DNA from: an uncultured Finegoldia sp.
Lineage (GTDB): Bacteria; Bacillota; Clostridia; Tissierellales; Peptoniphilaceae
Direction: 5' to 3'
Length of the DNA stretch: 42,021 bases
Assembly (NCBI RefSeq): GCF_947252345.1
Contig: NZ_CAMXVC010000014.1
Location: 1-42,021 of the forward strand
Shown: positions 8,919 through 18,433 of the stretch, piece after piece
How the letters are laid out: each line of letters opens with the position of its first letter
Numbering within the stretch: the stretch's first letter is position 1
Position numbers and translations under genes: made by a program
Notes under the pieces: model-generated
Seen by the model: only the letters and a program-made list of their open reading frames with translations
Databases searched by the model: none
Told to the model about the DNA's origin: nothing

Positions 8919-8947
8919 ATTATACACGAAAAACCGAAAATAGTTAA
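8919..8947 (-). promoter_or_regulatory. Promoter of the sufCBDSU operon
   Basis: Minus strand: TTAACT (-35, 8942-8947), a 17-base spacer and a perfect TATAAT (-10, 8919-8924), about 60 bases before sufC. I see no clear Fur or IscR-type palindrome here. Confidence 0.65.
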
Positions 8948-8970
8948 GTTTTGTTAATTAACCTACTGAT

Positions 8971-9249
8971 TTAATAAACTATTTCCTGCTCATCTATGAA
9001 CTCAGAATAAACTTCTTTGAAATCCATCGAAGCATCAAATTTTTGATTTGATAAATTCCAATTGACTATCCTATACAATTCAACAAATTCATAATCATTC
9101 AAATCATCTTGAATCAAATCAACATATTCAAGGCATTTGTCTTTTAACTCATCAATACTATCCATTTCAAAAAGAACGATATTCTCTTCAAAAATCGACA
9201 CATCTGTCTTGTATTTCAAAATCATTTTTACTGAATAAACTTGTTTCAA
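8971..9249 (-). CDS. Small DUF4288-like protein of unknown function
   Basis: The 92-residue acidic protein has the pattern of DUF4288 proteins: an N-terminal YSVKMILKY strand, a central FEENIVLFEMDSIDELKDKC segment, ELYRIVNW, and a terminal tract with EVYSEF. The family match is by eye. No membrane segment or signal peptide is visible. The start is TTG at 9249 behind AGGAGGAG; the overlapping ATG is out of frame and stops at once. It has its own promoter (9276-9304) and is not part of suf, although both lie on the same strand. Confidence 0.6.
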   Translation of the reverse strand: MKQVYSVKMILKYKTDVSIFEENIVLFEMDSIDELKDKCLEYVDLIQDDLNDYEFVELYRIVNWNLSNQKFDASMDFKEVYSEFIDEQEIVY

Positions 9250-9275
9250 ATCATTCTCCTCCTCAACTCTTGAAT

Positions 9276-9304
9276 ATTTTATACTAATTAATCGCTTGTG
9301 TAAA
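9276..9304 (-). promoter_or_regulatory. Promoter of the DUF4288-like gene
   Basis: Minus strand TTTACA (9299-9304), 17-base spacer, TAAAAT (9276-9281), ending about 26 bases before the TTG start. Confidence 0.5.
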
Positions 9305-9342
9305 TAGTTTTAATAAAATATTTCAAAATTTTGTGCATTTTA

Positions 9343-9368
9343 AAAGCGACAGCATAAAGCCGTCGCTT
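9343..9368 (-). terminator. Terminator of the htrA gene
   Basis: AAGCGAC/GTCGCTT stem (9344-9350 and 9362-9368) with an 11-base loop, followed on the minus strand by TTTTAAAA, about 50 bases past the htrA stop. Confidence 0.7.
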
Positions 9369-9418
9369 CTAATATATATAATCTCACGTAAATTAAGGAA
9401 GGAAAAAAACGTGATAAC

Positions 9419-10630
9419 TTATTTTTGCTCTAATGTGCTAAATTCTATATCCAAATCTTTTGAAACACCATCTCTGTAAACTGTGATTTTTCCTTTTTGT
9501 TTAGGTCTAACTTCAAGAAGTGTTTTCTTCAACGAACTCATCGTATTGATTTTTTTGCCGTTGACTTTTGTAATGATATCTCCTTTAGTGACACCCGCTT
9601 TTTGCGCTGAAGAACCTCTTACAACTTCAACTACATAAATTCCACTATCAATAGTTAATTTTTGACCAGTAGCTTGTTGGAAAGTCTTCACATCAACGCC
9701 ACTTATTCCAAGCTTGACGCCCTCAAATGAACCTCCGCTGACAATATTATCTACGATGGATTTTGCAACATTAATCGGAATCGTAAAACCAATTCCTTCA
9801 GCCGATGCCTTCGCAGTATTTATCCCAATCAATTTACCTTCTTGGTCAAACAATCCGCCACCACTGTTACCAGAATTTATAGCAGCATCTGTTTGCATCA
9901 AACCATCCATTTGAAGACCATTTTGCAAAGTAATTGTTCTATCTTTTCCAGAAATATATCCGCTTGTCAATGTCGATTGTAAATCAAGTCCAAGAGGATT
10001 TCCGATTGCAATCGCCTTGTCGCCTATTTGAACCTTATCGCTATCGCCCATCTCAACAGGTTTAAGACCATTAAAATCAGTTTTTAATACAGCTAGGTCA
10101 AGAGTCGTGTCATACCACAATAATTTTGCAGGTGATTTCTTGCCATTTGTAAGAAGGACTTCTATTTTTTCTGCCTTACCATCTTGCACGACATGAGCGT
10201 TTGTCAATATATATCCATCCTTACTAACGACAACGCCACTTCCAACACCCTCTACAACTCTTCCTTGAAGAAACATATTTTCTGAAACTCCAATCGTAGT
10301 AATACCTACAACAGAATCTATTGCTTTTTTCGCTACGGCATTTTCTGTTGAAATGCTGTTGTTCTTTATCGATATCGTACTACTTTGAACATTTCCATTT
10401 TTATTTATAGTTTCTGTAATTCCAGTAATATTTTTTGCCACAAAATAAGTCATAACAAGTGAATAAATCAGCAAAAACACCGTAATTGCTTTTAACCAAC
10501 CCAACCTCGGTCTATTTTTCTTGACCTCTTCTTTTATCATATTCGAAACTTTTCGTTCAGTTAATCCATCATTTAATTTTCTTCTTTTTCTTATATATTC
10601 ATTGTAATCAGTGTACGGATTTCTATCCAT
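9419..10630 (-). CDS. htrA: HtrA/DegP-family membrane-anchored serine protease
   Basis: The 403-residue protein has a cytoplasmic N-terminus rich in Arg/Lys, one transmembrane segment (about 45-66), a trypsin-like protease domain with triad His146 (TNAHVV), Asp178 (TTLDLAV) and Ser256 (NSGNSGG), and one C-terminal PDZ domain (about 305-395, carboxylate-binding loop LGISGVD region). This is the usual Gram-positive HtrA layout for extracytoplasmic protein quality control. The ATG at 10630 is preceded by GGAGGTGAGG. It is monocistronic, between two terminators. No CssRS-type two-component genes are nearby. Confidence 0.93.
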   Translation of the reverse strand: MDRNPYTDYNEYIRKRRKLNDGLTERKVSNMIKEEVKKNRPRLGWLKAITVFLLIYSLVMTYFVAKNITGITETINKNGNVQSSTISIKNNSISTENAVAKKAIDSVVGITTIGVSENMFLQGRVVEGVGSGVVVSKDGYILTNAHVVQDGKAEKIEVLLTNGKKSPAKLLWYDTTLDLAVLKTDFNGLKPVEMGDSDKVQIGDKAIAIGNPLGLDLQSTLTSGYISGKDRTITLQNGLQMDGLMQTDAAINSGNSGGGLFDQEGKLIGINTAKASAEGIGFTIPINVAKSIVDNIVSGGSFEGVKLGISGVDVKTFQQATGQKLTIDSGIYVVEVVRGSSAQKAGVTKGDIITKVNGKKINTMSSLKKTLLEVRPKQKGKITVYRDGVSKDLDIEFSTLEQK

Positions 10631-10751
10631 ATCCTCACCTCCGTCTTGTTAAATATAATTTATCATTCAATTGTGTCTTAACTGTGAGTAAACTAGGGCT
10701 AAATATTACGAAAAATCAAACATCTGTTTTGACTTTTTGTTGACATTAAAA

Positions 10752-10801
10752 AATCCCCTCATCAATTTGACTAAACTTTAATCAAATTGAAAATGGGGAT
10801 T
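10752..10801 (-). terminator. Terminator of the gcvT-lpdA operon
   Basis: Two-part hairpin: outer AATCCCC/GGGGATT, inner CAATTTGA/TCAAATTG, followed on the minus strand by TTTTTT. It lies immediately after the lpdA stop. Confidence 0.88.
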
Positions 10802-10806
10802 CGCTT

Positions 10807-12216
10807 TTAATTGTTTGAATTTGGTGTGTTGATGGATAGACCTTCCAATTGTTCTACGGAATCCATAAACACTTCGCTAATAGTTGGGTGAGCGTAAATC
10901 ATTGCTGACAATCCTTCGACACCAACGTCATTGTTCATTGCAATTGCTGCAAAATGTATCAAAGTTGATGCGTCGTGGCCGATTATATGACAGCCCAAAA
11001 TCTTTGATAAATCCTTAGTTGCGACAATTTTTACAAAGCCTTCAGTAGCATTCAAGCTCAATGCCTTTCCATTTGCTTGATACATAAATTTGCTTGTAAC
11101 ATAATCTATGTTTTGTTCCTTAGCTTTTTCTTCAGTAATTCCAACAGATGCTATTTCTGGAACCGTGAACACAACAGCTGGAACTATATCCAAATTGATA
11201 TTGAAATCTTTTCCCGCAAATTTACGAACAAGATTCTTGCCCTGGTTACTTGCAACATGAGCAAGTTGCGTGTTTTTGTAAACACAATCGCCAATTGCAT
11301 ATACGCCTTCAACATTAGTCTCGAAATTTTCATCGACAACTACATAATTATTTTCAATTTTTATATCAGTGTTTTCAATTCCAAGATTGTCAATGTTGCT
11401 GCTTCTTCCACTCGCAACCAAAACATAATCAGCATAAGTTTCCTCAAACTTATCTTTGCCAACTTTTTGACTAGTGACTTTAAGTTTGCCATCTACTTCT
11501 TCGATTTTTTTAGCATACACTCCAGTAACAAATTTAAGCGTATCACTTTTCAAAATAGACTTTAACCTTTTTTGTATTTCGCCATCTTCAGTCTTCAAAA
11601 GTTTGTTGCCTACTACTGTTACCTCTGTTCCAAATTGAGAATAAATTGATGCAAACTCCATTCCTATAACGCCAGTTCCAATGACAATCATAGATTTTGG
11701 AATTTCTTCCAATTCCAATAGTCCAGTAGAAGTAATAACTTTTTCGTTGTTTATTCCTTCAATATTAGATGGCTTGTAATCTTTAGAACCCGTAGCGATA
11801 ATAATTTTATCGGCTGAAAGTTCTTTTGTTTCGCCTTCATTCGTTTTGACAACTACAGTTTTGTTGTCTTTAAAGCTCGCTTCGCCTCTAATAAAAGTTA
11901 AATTATCGTAAGTTTTGAAAAGGTATTCAACACCATTTCTAAGTCTTTCGATAATTTCCTTTTTTCTTTGTTTAATTTTATCGGCTAATAATTTGTGGTC
12001 GTTAACTTCAATTCCAAAAGTCTCTGATTCTTTAATTTCTTTGTACAAATCAGCTATCTTCCATAAAGTTTTAGTAGGTATACATCCTCTGTTCAAGCAT
12101 GTACCACCTACTTCAGCCTTTTCGATTAAAGTTACATTTAAACCGAGCTGGCATGCCCTGATGGCTGTTTCATAGCCACCAGGTCCAGCGCCGATAATAA
12201 TGATATCTTTAGTCAT
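10807..12216 (-). CDS. lpdA: Dihydrolipoyl dehydrogenase (L protein)
   Basis: The 469-residue flavoprotein disulfide reductase has the FAD GxGxxG (residues 9-14), redox pair Cys40/Cys45 in GGTCLNRGCIP, a central NAD-binding GTGVIGMEFAS motif, the second FAD motif YAIGDC, and a C-terminal dimerisation domain with the catalytic His in YAHPTISEV. It reoxidises dihydrolipoyl-GcvH with NAD+. As last gene of the glycine cleavage operon, sharing one base with gcvPB (TAATG), it serves this system; no pyruvate dehydrogenase genes lie in the window. AAGGAG stands before the ATG. Confidence 0.95.
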   Translation of the reverse strand: MTKDIIIIGAGPGGYETAIRACQLGLNVTLIEKAEVGGTCLNRGCIPTKTLWKIADLYKEIKESETFGIEVNDHKLLADKIKQRKKEIIERLRNGVEYLFKTYDNLTFIRGEASFKDNKTVVVKTNEGETKELSADKIIIATGSKDYKPSNIEGINNEKVITSTGLLELEEIPKSMIVIGTGVIGMEFASIYSQFGTEVTVVGNKLLKTEDGEIQKRLKSILKSDTLKFVTGVYAKKIEEVDGKLKVTSQKVGKDKFEETYADYVLVASGRSSNIDNLGIENTDIKIENNYVVVDENFETNVEGVYAIGDCVYKNTQLAHVASNQGKNLVRKFAGKDFNINLDIVPAVVFTVPEIASVGITEEKAKEQNIDYVTSKFMYQANGKALSLNATEGFVKIVATKDLSKILGCHIIGHDASTLIHFAAIAMNNDVGVEGLSAMIYAHPTISEVFMDSVEQLEGLSINTPNSNN

Positions 12217-13670
12217 TATTCTCCTTTTTTGTAAGTCAATATTAAATTCTTAGCAGCTTCTGTTTCATCTGGTCTTCTGACAACAGTTGTAGTAGGAGCA
12301 TTCAATAATATATCCTTATTTTCTCTAGCTTCTTGTGCAATTTGTTTCATAGCAGCAACAAAAGCATCAAGAGTTTGTTTTGGTTCAGTTTCAGTAGGCT
12401 CTACCATTAATGCTTCGTGAACGATTAATGGGAAGTATACTGTTGGTGGATGGAATCCCATATCTAACAGTCTCTTAGCTACATCCAAAGTCTTAACTTG
12501 TCCATCACAATCATCCTTCAATCCGCCTAATACAAATTCGTGTTTGCAGATAAAATCATGTGGTAAGTTGTAATCGTCTTTTAATTGAGCTTGTAGATAG
12601 TTTGCGTTTAGTACAGCTGTAGTAGATGCACATTTCAATCCATCACAACCCATTGATAGAATATAAGTCAACGATCTCATTAATACTCCAAAATGACCTT
12701 GGAAATCTTTCATTCTACCAATTGAATGTTCTAAGTTGTAGTCTAAGAAATATTTGTCGCCATCTTTTTCTACGATTGGTTTAGGCAAAAATTCTCTCAA
12801 GAATTTCTTAACACCAACAGGACCTGCACCTGGACCTCCACCACCGTGTGGTGTAGAGAATGATTTGTGAACATTGAAGTGGATTGCATCGAATCCCATA
12901 TCCCCAGGTCTAACTTGTCCTAAAATGGCATTGGCATTTGCTCCATCATAGTATAGAAGTCCGCCAGCTTCGTGAACTATCTCAGCTATTTCTTTAATTT
13001 TTGTTTCGAACAAACCTAATGTGTTAGGGTTAGTTAACATCAAACCAGCTGTTTTTTCGTTTACAACCTTCTTCAAATCTTCAACGTCAACTACACCATT
13101 GGCATTTGATTTTACTTCTACTACTTTGTATCCTGCCATTGCAGCTGTTGCTGGGTTAGTACCGTGAGCAGAGTCTGGAACGATTATTTCGTTCTTTTCT
13201 GAATGGCCATTTACTTCGTGGTATTTCTTAAAAATTGTAATAGCTGTGATTTCACCATGAGCACCTGCTGCTGGTTGCAATGTCATATAATCCATTCCAG
13301 CTACTTCACAAAGTGATTTTTGTAAAGTGTACATTGCTTCCAAAGCACCTTGTACTTGGTAATCATCTTGTTTTGGGTGAAGATGAGCAAATTTTGGATT
13401 TGCAACAATTTCTTCATTTATTTTAGGGTTGTACTTCATTGTACAAGAACCTAATGGATACATTCCTGTATCTACGCCGAAGTTTAGATTTGAAAGGTTA
13501 GTATAGTGACGAACTACATCGACTTCACTAACTTCTGGTAAATCTAATTCTTCTTTTGATAAAAATTCTTCAGGAATTAAGTTATCTTTTACTTGTACGT
13601 CTAATTCAGGAAGTTTATATCCAGTTCTACCTGGTTGTGATAATTCAAATATTAACTTGTTGTAAGCCAT
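12216..13670 (-). CDS. gcvPB: Glycine dehydrogenase (decarboxylating) subunit 2
   Basis: The 484-residue C-terminal-half P protein carries the PLP lysine (Lys269, NVHKSF) followed by the glycine-rich STPHGGGGPG loop. With GcvPA it forms the P protein that decarboxylates glycine and transfers the aminomethyl group to lipoyl-GcvH. Split P proteins are normal in Firmicutes. GGAGGT precedes the ATG, and the gene starts one base after gcvPA ends. Confidence 0.96.
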   Translation of the reverse strand: MAYNKLIFELSQPGRTGYKLPELDVQVKDNLIPEEFLSKEELDLPEVSEVDVVRHYTNLSNLNFGVDTGMYPLGSCTMKYNPKINEEIVANPKFAHLHPKQDDYQVQGALEAMYTLQKSLCEVAGMDYMTLQPAAGAHGEITAITIFKKYHEVNGHSEKNEIIVPDSAHGTNPATAAMAGYKVVEVKSNANGVVDVEDLKKVVNEKTAGLMLTNPNTLGLFETKIKEIAEIVHEAGGLLYYDGANANAILGQVRPGDMGFDAIHFNVHKSFSTPHGGGGPGAGPVGVKKFLREFLPKPIVEKDGDKYFLDYNLEHSIGRMKDFQGHFGVLMRSLTYILSMGCDGLKCASTTAVLNANYLQAQLKDDYNLPHDFICKHEFVLGGLKDDCDGQVKTLDVAKRLLDMGFHPPTVYFPLIVHEALMVEPTETEPKQTLDAFVAAMKQIAQEARENKDILLNAPTTTVVRRPDETEAAKNLILTYKKGE

Positions 13671-13671
13671 A

Positions 13672-15018
13672 TTATAATACCTCCTTAACTGCTGCTACAA
13701 AATTGTCCATTTCTTCTTTTGTTCTCTTTTCTGTTACAGCAATAATTAAACCATTGCCACATCCATCAGTAGCTTCTTTAATGCTAATTCCTGCCAAGAA
13801 TCCTTTATCGAATAAAGCTTTCTTAACTTCTTCAGTATCTTTATCGAAACCAATAGTGAACTCATCAAAGAATGGTTTTTCACTAAGAACTTTAACTTTG
13901 TCTATCTTCTTCAACTCATCAAATAAATAGTGTGCTTTTTGTAATGATTGAGTTGCTACTTCTTTTATACCTGTTTTGCCGAGAAGTGATAAATAAATAC
14001 TTGCAGCAAGTAAGTTAACACCTTGGTTTGAACAGATATTTGAAGTTGCTCTATCACGTTTAATATGTTGTTCTCTTGCAGACAATGTTAAAACGAAAGA
14101 CCTCTTGCCATCTTCATCAGTCGTTTGACCAACTACACGACCAGGGAATTTTCTAACAAATTCATCAGTAAAGCACATATATCCCAAATAAGGTCCACCA
14201 TATTGCAAGTTAACTCCGAATTGTTGAGCTTCACCAACAACAACGTCAACATTGTATTCAGCAGGTTTCTTCAATAAACCTAAGCTCATTGGATCTGCTG
14301 ACATAATCAAGTAGTTTTTCTTGATTGAGTGAGTCAATTCTTCGAATTTTTTTACATCTTCGATATATCCGTAATAGTTTGGAGATTGAACGATAACTGT
14401 ACCAACTTCATCAGTCATCATTTTTTCCAATTCGTCCATATCTGTTAGTAAATCTTTCATTGGTACAAATTCAACTTCAACATTTCTGTCGTGACAATAT
14501 GTCATTAAGATTTCTTTTGATGAAGGATTAATTGTATTTGTACATAAAATTTTAGATTTTTTAGACTTTTGGATAGTCATCAACGCTGCTTCTGCAATAG
14601 CTGTTCCGCCATCATACAAAGAAGCGTTAGATACTGGCATACCAGTTAAGCTTGCCATCATTGTTTGATATTCGAAAATATATGATAGAGTACCTTGGCT
14701 TATTTCTGGTTGATATGGTGTATATGAAGTAAGAAATTCTCCTCTGCTTACCATAGCTGGAATAACAGATGGAACATATCTATCATAAGCTCCACCACCT
14801 AAGAAACAAACCTTGTCATCAGTAGAAACATTCTTAGCAAAAATGTCTTTGAAATATTTTCTTACTTCTTCTTCACTTTTTGCTTTTGGTATGTTTAATT
14901 CGCCTTTAAATTGAACATTTTCAGGGACATCTGAATATAGTTCTTCAAGAGAGGAAATGCCAATTACTTTTAGCATTTCCTCAATTTCTTTTTCAGTAAT
15001 TGAGATGTATGGATACAT
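13672..15018 (-). CDS. gcvPA: Glycine dehydrogenase (decarboxylating) subunit 1
   Basis: The 448-residue N-terminal-half P protein begins YISITEKEIEEMLKVIGI. It has the family motifs FLGGGAYDRYVPSVIP, TSYTPYQPEISQGTLSYIFEYQT, NASLYDGGTA and EAQQFGVNLQYGGPYLG. It lacks the PLP lysine, which is in GcvPB. It overlaps the end of gcvH (TAATG) and uses AGGTGA as ribosome site. Confidence 0.96.
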   Translation of the reverse strand: MYPYISITEKEIEEMLKVIGISSLEELYSDVPENVQFKGELNIPKAKSEEEVRKYFKDIFAKNVSTDDKVCFLGGGAYDRYVPSVIPAMVSRGEFLTSYTPYQPEISQGTLSYIFEYQTMMASLTGMPVSNASLYDGGTAIAEAALMTIQKSKKSKILCTNTINPSSKEILMTYCHDRNVEVEFVPMKDLLTDMDELEKMMTDEVGTVIVQSPNYYGYIEDVKKFEELTHSIKKNYLIMSADPMSLGLLKKPAEYNVDVVVGEAQQFGVNLQYGGPYLGYMCFTDEFVRKFPGRVVGQTTDEDGKRSFVLTLSAREQHIKRDRATSNICSNQGVNLLAASIYLSLLGKTGIKEVATQSLQKAHYLFDELKKIDKVKVLSEKPFFDEFTIGFDKDTEEVKKALFDKGFLAGISIKEATDGCGNGLIIAVTEKRTKEEMDNFVAAVKEVL

Positions 15019-15398
15019 TATAATTCACCTAAGAATTTTTCGTATTCATCAGCATTCATTAACTTAGATTCATCAAAGTCTTCGAATTTAACCTTAGCAA
15101 TCCAGCATTCATATGGTGCTTTGTTGATATTGCCAGGTTCATCGTCTAATTCTTCATTAGCTTCTACTACTGTACAAGCAAATGGAGTGTAAACTTCTGA
15201 AGCTGCCTTTACAGATTCAACGCTTGCTACAGAATCTTCTGCATCAATTTCATCATCAACATCTGGTAATTCAACGTAAACGATGTCTCCTAAACTGTCT
15301 TGTGCATAATCTGCTAGACCGATTTGATAAACGTCTCCGTCTTTTTTAACCCATTCATGATCTTTTGTGTACAATAAATCTTTTGCTACTTCTGCCAT
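15018..15398 (-). CDS. gcvH: Glycine cleavage system H protein
   Basis: The 126-residue lipoyl carrier has the DHEWVKKDGDVYQIGLADYAQDSLG entry and lipoylated Lys64 in SVESVKAASE. It carries the aminomethyl group between P, T and L proteins. Length and motifs are complete. No lipoate ligase gene is in the window, so lipoylation must be encoded elsewhere. The ATG at 15398 follows GGGGGAAAAGAAA. Confidence 0.96.
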   Translation of the reverse strand: MAEVAKDLLYTKDHEWVKKDGDVYQIGLADYAQDSLGDIVYVELPDVDDEIDAEDSVASVESVKAASEVYTPFACTVVEANEELDDEPGNINKAPYECWIAKVKFEDFDESKLMNADEYEKFLGEL

Positions 15399-15410
15399 TT
15401 TCTTTTCCCC

Positions 15411-16502
15411 CTATCTTCTATCCAAAAATTTTCTTTTAACAACTGTTGCTTTTGATGGTTTGTTTCTGATTATAACATCAACTTCATCACCTAATGCTAC
15501 AGCTGATTTATCAACAAATGCATTTGCTAAACATACTCCAAATGTTGGAGAAAGATAACCTGTAGTTACATAACCGATAGTTTTTCCATCTTTTTGAACT
15601 TCAGCACCTTGTCTTGCGATACGTTTGCTTTGCATTTCGATACCAATAAGTTTCTTCTTAAGTCCAGCATCAACTTTTTCTTGAGTTTTTGCTTTACCAA
15701 CGAAGTCGTCTTTATCCATTTTAACAGCGAATTTTAAGCCAACTTCTAGTGGAGATACCTCATCTGAAAGTTCATTTCCATACAAAGGCATTGCTGCTTC
15801 AAATCTCAATGTATCTCTACATCCAAGACCACATGGTTTAACTCCTAGGTCTTTTCCTTTTTCTAGTAACGCATCCCATAAAGCTACTGTTGCTTCAGGA
15901 GTTGAGTAAACTTCAAATCCATCTTCACCAGTGTAACCAGTTCTTGAAACTAAAACTTCGTATTCTTTAAATTTAACATTTTTTACAAAGTGATAGTATT
16001 CAATCTTAGATAAGTCATAATCAACTAATCTTTGTAATAATTCTTCAGCTTTAGGACCTTGAATAGCGATTTCACCAACAGTGTCGCTAATATTTTTTAA
16101 TTCAACATCGAATTTATCCAAGTATTTAGAGATATGATTGAAATCTTTTTCTGTGTTAGCAGCGTTTGGAACCATCAAGAAATCTTCATCATTGTTTTTG
16201 TAAACTAACAAGTCATCAACCATTCCACCATTTTCGTTCAATAATAGTGAGTATTGAATTTGTCCTTCTTTACAATCAGTATAATTGTTTGTACAAACAT
16301 AATTGATGAATTTCAAAGCATCTTTTCCTTTTACAGTAAATTCACCCATGTGACTAACATCGAATAGACCAACGTTATTTCTTACTGTTTCGTGTTCTGC
16401 TTGCAATCCTTCATAATCAACTGGTAGTAAAAATCCTGCGAAGTCAACGATTTTTCCACCTAATTTTTGATGTTCCTCATATAGAGGAGTTTTCTTACTC
16501 AT
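15411..16502 (-). CDS. gcvT: Aminomethyltransferase (glycine cleavage T protein)
   Basis: The protein has the T-protein start TPLYEEHQKLGGKIVDFAGFLLPVDY, the VGLFDVSHMGEF folate-site motif with its catalytic Asp region, and the SRTGYTGEDGFE signature. It transfers the methylene carbon to THF and releases ammonia. The frame opens at 16508, but that ATG lies against the AAAGGAG; the ATG at 16502 is correctly spaced (363 residues). It is the first gene of gcvT-H-PA-PB-lpdA. No glycine riboswitch is seen upstream. Confidence 0.95.
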   Translation of the reverse strand: MSKKTPLYEEHQKLGGKIVDFAGFLLPVDYEGLQAEHETVRNNVGLFDVSHMGEFTVKGKDALKFINYVCTNNYTDCKEGQIQYSLLLNENGGMVDDLLVYKNNDEDFLMVPNAANTEKDFNHISKYLDKFDVELKNISDTVGEIAIQGPKAEELLQRLVDYDLSKIEYYHFVKNVKFKEYEVLVSRTGYTGEDGFEVYSTPEATVALWDALLEKGKDLGVKPCGLGCRDTLRFEAAMPLYGNELSDEVSPLEVGLKFAVKMDKDDFVGKAKTQEKVDAGLKKKLIGIEMQSKRIARQGAEVQKDGKTIGYVTTGYLSPTFGVCLANAFVDKSAVALGDEVDVIIRNKPSKATVVKRKFLDRR

Positions 16503-16537
16503 AAGCATCTCCTTTACTCATAATCCTTTTCATAATT

Positions 16538-16543
16538 ATTCTA
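16538..16543 (-). promoter_or_regulatory. Probable -10 box of the gcv operon
   Basis: TAGAAT on the minus strand, 35 bases before the gcvT start. The best -35 is only TTACAA at an 18-base spacing, so this is tentative. Confidence 0.35.
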
Positions 16544-16593
16544 CCATAAATCTTATTATTTTTGTAACAAAATTTATTTTTAGATTAAATAAT

Positions 16594-16636
16594 GAGCCTG
16601 AATTTTTTTAATTCATAAACAAACCAATCCAGGCTC
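16594..16636 (-). terminator. Stem-loop between fhs and gcvT
   Basis: GAGCCTG/CAGGCTC stem (16594-16600, 16630-16636) with a 29-base AT-rich loop, 30 bases past the fhs stop. On the minus strand it is followed only by ATTATTTAATC, while the eight-T run lies on the plus-strand side. It probably ends fhs, but imperfectly, and would also stop antisense transcription. Confidence 0.55.
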
Positions 16637-16665
16637 TTTTTTTTAAATTTACATTCTGTTTATTA

Positions 16666-18324
16666 CTAGAATAAACCTACAATTGAACCATCATCTAATA
16701 CGTCGCATTTTTCTGCTGATGGAACTTTTGGCAATCCTGGCATTGTCATTACTGAGCCTAACAACGCTACGACAAATCCTGCACCTCTTGAGATTTTGAA
16801 ATCACTTACTGTGATTGTAAATCCAGTTGGAGCTCCGATTAATTTCTTGTTATCAGAGAATGAATATTGTGTTTTTGCCATACATACTGGATAGTTGTCC
16901 AAGCCTAATTCTTTGATTTGTTTTAATTTTTTCTTAGCTTTTGCACTAAATTCTACGCCGTCTGCTCTGTAGATTTCTTTTGCAATCTTTTCAATCTTTT
17001 CTTTGATTGGCAATTCAAGGTCATAAAGGAATTCAAATTCGTTTTCTTCTTTTGTTTTGTCTACAACGTATTGAGCTAATTCGATTGCACCTTCTCCACC
17101 TTTTGCCCAAACATCACAGAATATCGCTTTAGTTCCATCTGCTTCAACCAATTCAGTTAATTTCTTGATTTCAGCATCAGTATCTGTTGCGAATCTGTTG
17201 ATTGCTACAACTACTGGAACTTTGAACTTTCTCATATTTTCGATGTGACGTTTAAGGTTAGCGTATCCTTTTTCCAAAGCTTCAACGTTTTCTACTTTAT
17301 AGTCTTCAGCTTCCCCGTGGTGTTTCAAAGCTTTAATTGTAGCTACGATACATACCATATTTGGGTGAAGGTCATTTCTACATTTAATGTCGAAGAATTT
17401 TTCAGCTCCTAAGTCAGCGCCGAATCCCGCTTCTGTAACTACGTAGTCGCCTAATTTCAATCCTAATTTTGTAGCAATTAGTGAGTTACATCCGTGAGCG
17501 ATATTGGCGAATGGTCCACCATGAATGATTGCAGGAGTGTGTTCTAATGTTTGAACAAGGTTAGGTTTGATAGCTTCTTTCATAATTAAAGCTACTGCTC
17601 CGTCTGCCTTTATATCTCTTGCGTAAACTGGTTGTCCGTCTGTGTTGAAAGCGATTAAAATGTTTCCAACTCTTTCTTTCAAATCTTTCAAATCTTTTGC
17701 AAGACACAATATAGCCATGATTTCGCTTGCAACTGTGATTTCGAATCCGTCTTGACGCATAACTCCGTTTCCTTTAGCTCCAACGCCAATGATGATATCT
17801 CTCAATTCACGTTCATTCATGTCCATACATCTTTTTATTAAGATTTGTTTTGTATCTATTTTTAATTCGTTTCCTTGATGAATGTGGTTATCCATCATTG
17901 CACAAATTAAATTGTTTGCAGTAGTGATTGCATGGAAGTCACCAGTAAAATGCATATTAATTTCGTCCATTGGAACTACTTGTGCATATCCACCGCCGGC
18001 TGCTCCACCTTTCATACCAAAGTTAGGTCCTAGTGATGGTTCTCTTAAAACAGAAATAGCGTTTTTGCCAATTTTGTTAAGACCCATTGCTAATCCAACA
18101 TTAACTGTTGTTTTACCTTCACCTGTAGGTGTTGGGTTGATACTTGTCATCAAAATCAATTTTCCATCTTTTTTGTCTTTGTTTTTTTCAAAAAGATTTA
18201 AATCTAATTTTGCTTTGTATCTACCGTATTGTTCATAATCTTCTTCAGATAATCCCATTTTTTCAGCAATAACACTGATTTTTTCCAACTTCGCTTTTTG
18301 AGCGATTTCTACATCTGTAGCCAT
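16666..18324 (-). CDS. fhs: Formate--tetrahydrofolate ligase
   Basis: The 552-residue enzyme makes 10-formyl-THF from formate, THF and ATP. The P-loop is TPTGEGKTT (residues 65-73), followed by the family stretches LREPSLGPNFGMKGGAAGGGYAQV, INMHFTGDFHAI and TEAGFGADLGAEKFFDIKCR. The length is typical. It lies immediately upstream of the gcv operon on the same strand, linking formate and glycine one-carbon units. The ATG has GGAGGTAATGTGA before it. Its promoter carries a perfect Fur-type box (18434-18450), which is unexpected for this enzyme. Confidence 0.97.
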   Translation of the reverse strand: MATDVEIAQKAKLEKISVIAEKMGLSEEDYEQYGRYKAKLDLNLFEKNKDKKDGKLILMTSINPTPTGEGKTTVNVGLAMGLNKIGKNAISVLREPSLGPNFGMKGGAAGGGYAQVVPMDEINMHFTGDFHAITTANNLICAMMDNHIHQGNELKIDTKQILIKRCMDMNERELRDIIIGVGAKGNGVMRQDGFEITVASEIMAILCLAKDLKDLKERVGNILIAFNTDGQPVYARDIKADGAVALIMKEAIKPNLVQTLEHTPAIIHGGPFANIAHGCNSLIATKLGLKLGDYVVTEAGFGADLGAEKFFDIKCRNDLHPNMVCIVATIKALKHHGEAEDYKVENVEALEKGYANLKRHIENMRKFKVPVVVAINRFATDTDAEIKKLTELVEADGTKAIFCDVWAKGGEGAIELAQYVVDKTKEENEFEFLYDLELPIKEKIEKIAKEIYRADGVEFSAKAKKKLKQIKELGLDNYPVCMAKTQYSFSDNKKLIGAPTGFTITVSDFKISRGAGFVVALLGSVMTMPGLPKVPSAEKCDVLDDGSIVGLF

Positions 18325-18399
18325 TCACATTACCTCCAATTTTTTTAATAAGTTGTTATATTAATAACCACTAATATATTTATACCCTCCCTCAGGTAA

Positions 18400-18428
18400 A
18401 TAATAACAAAAACCAAAAAAATTTTCAA
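18400..18428 (-). promoter_or_regulatory. Promoter of fhs
   Basis: Minus strand TTGAAA (18423-18428), 17-base spacer, TATTAT (18400-18405), about 75 bases before the start codon. Confidence 0.55.
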
Positions 18429-18433
18429 TGTTT

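Noticed and set aside
16503..16665. Possible glycine riboswitch before the gcv operon
   Set aside because: The 160-base gap contains only a terminator stem, a -10 box and a ribosome site. The conserved glycine-aptamer core is not visible and the leader would be too short.
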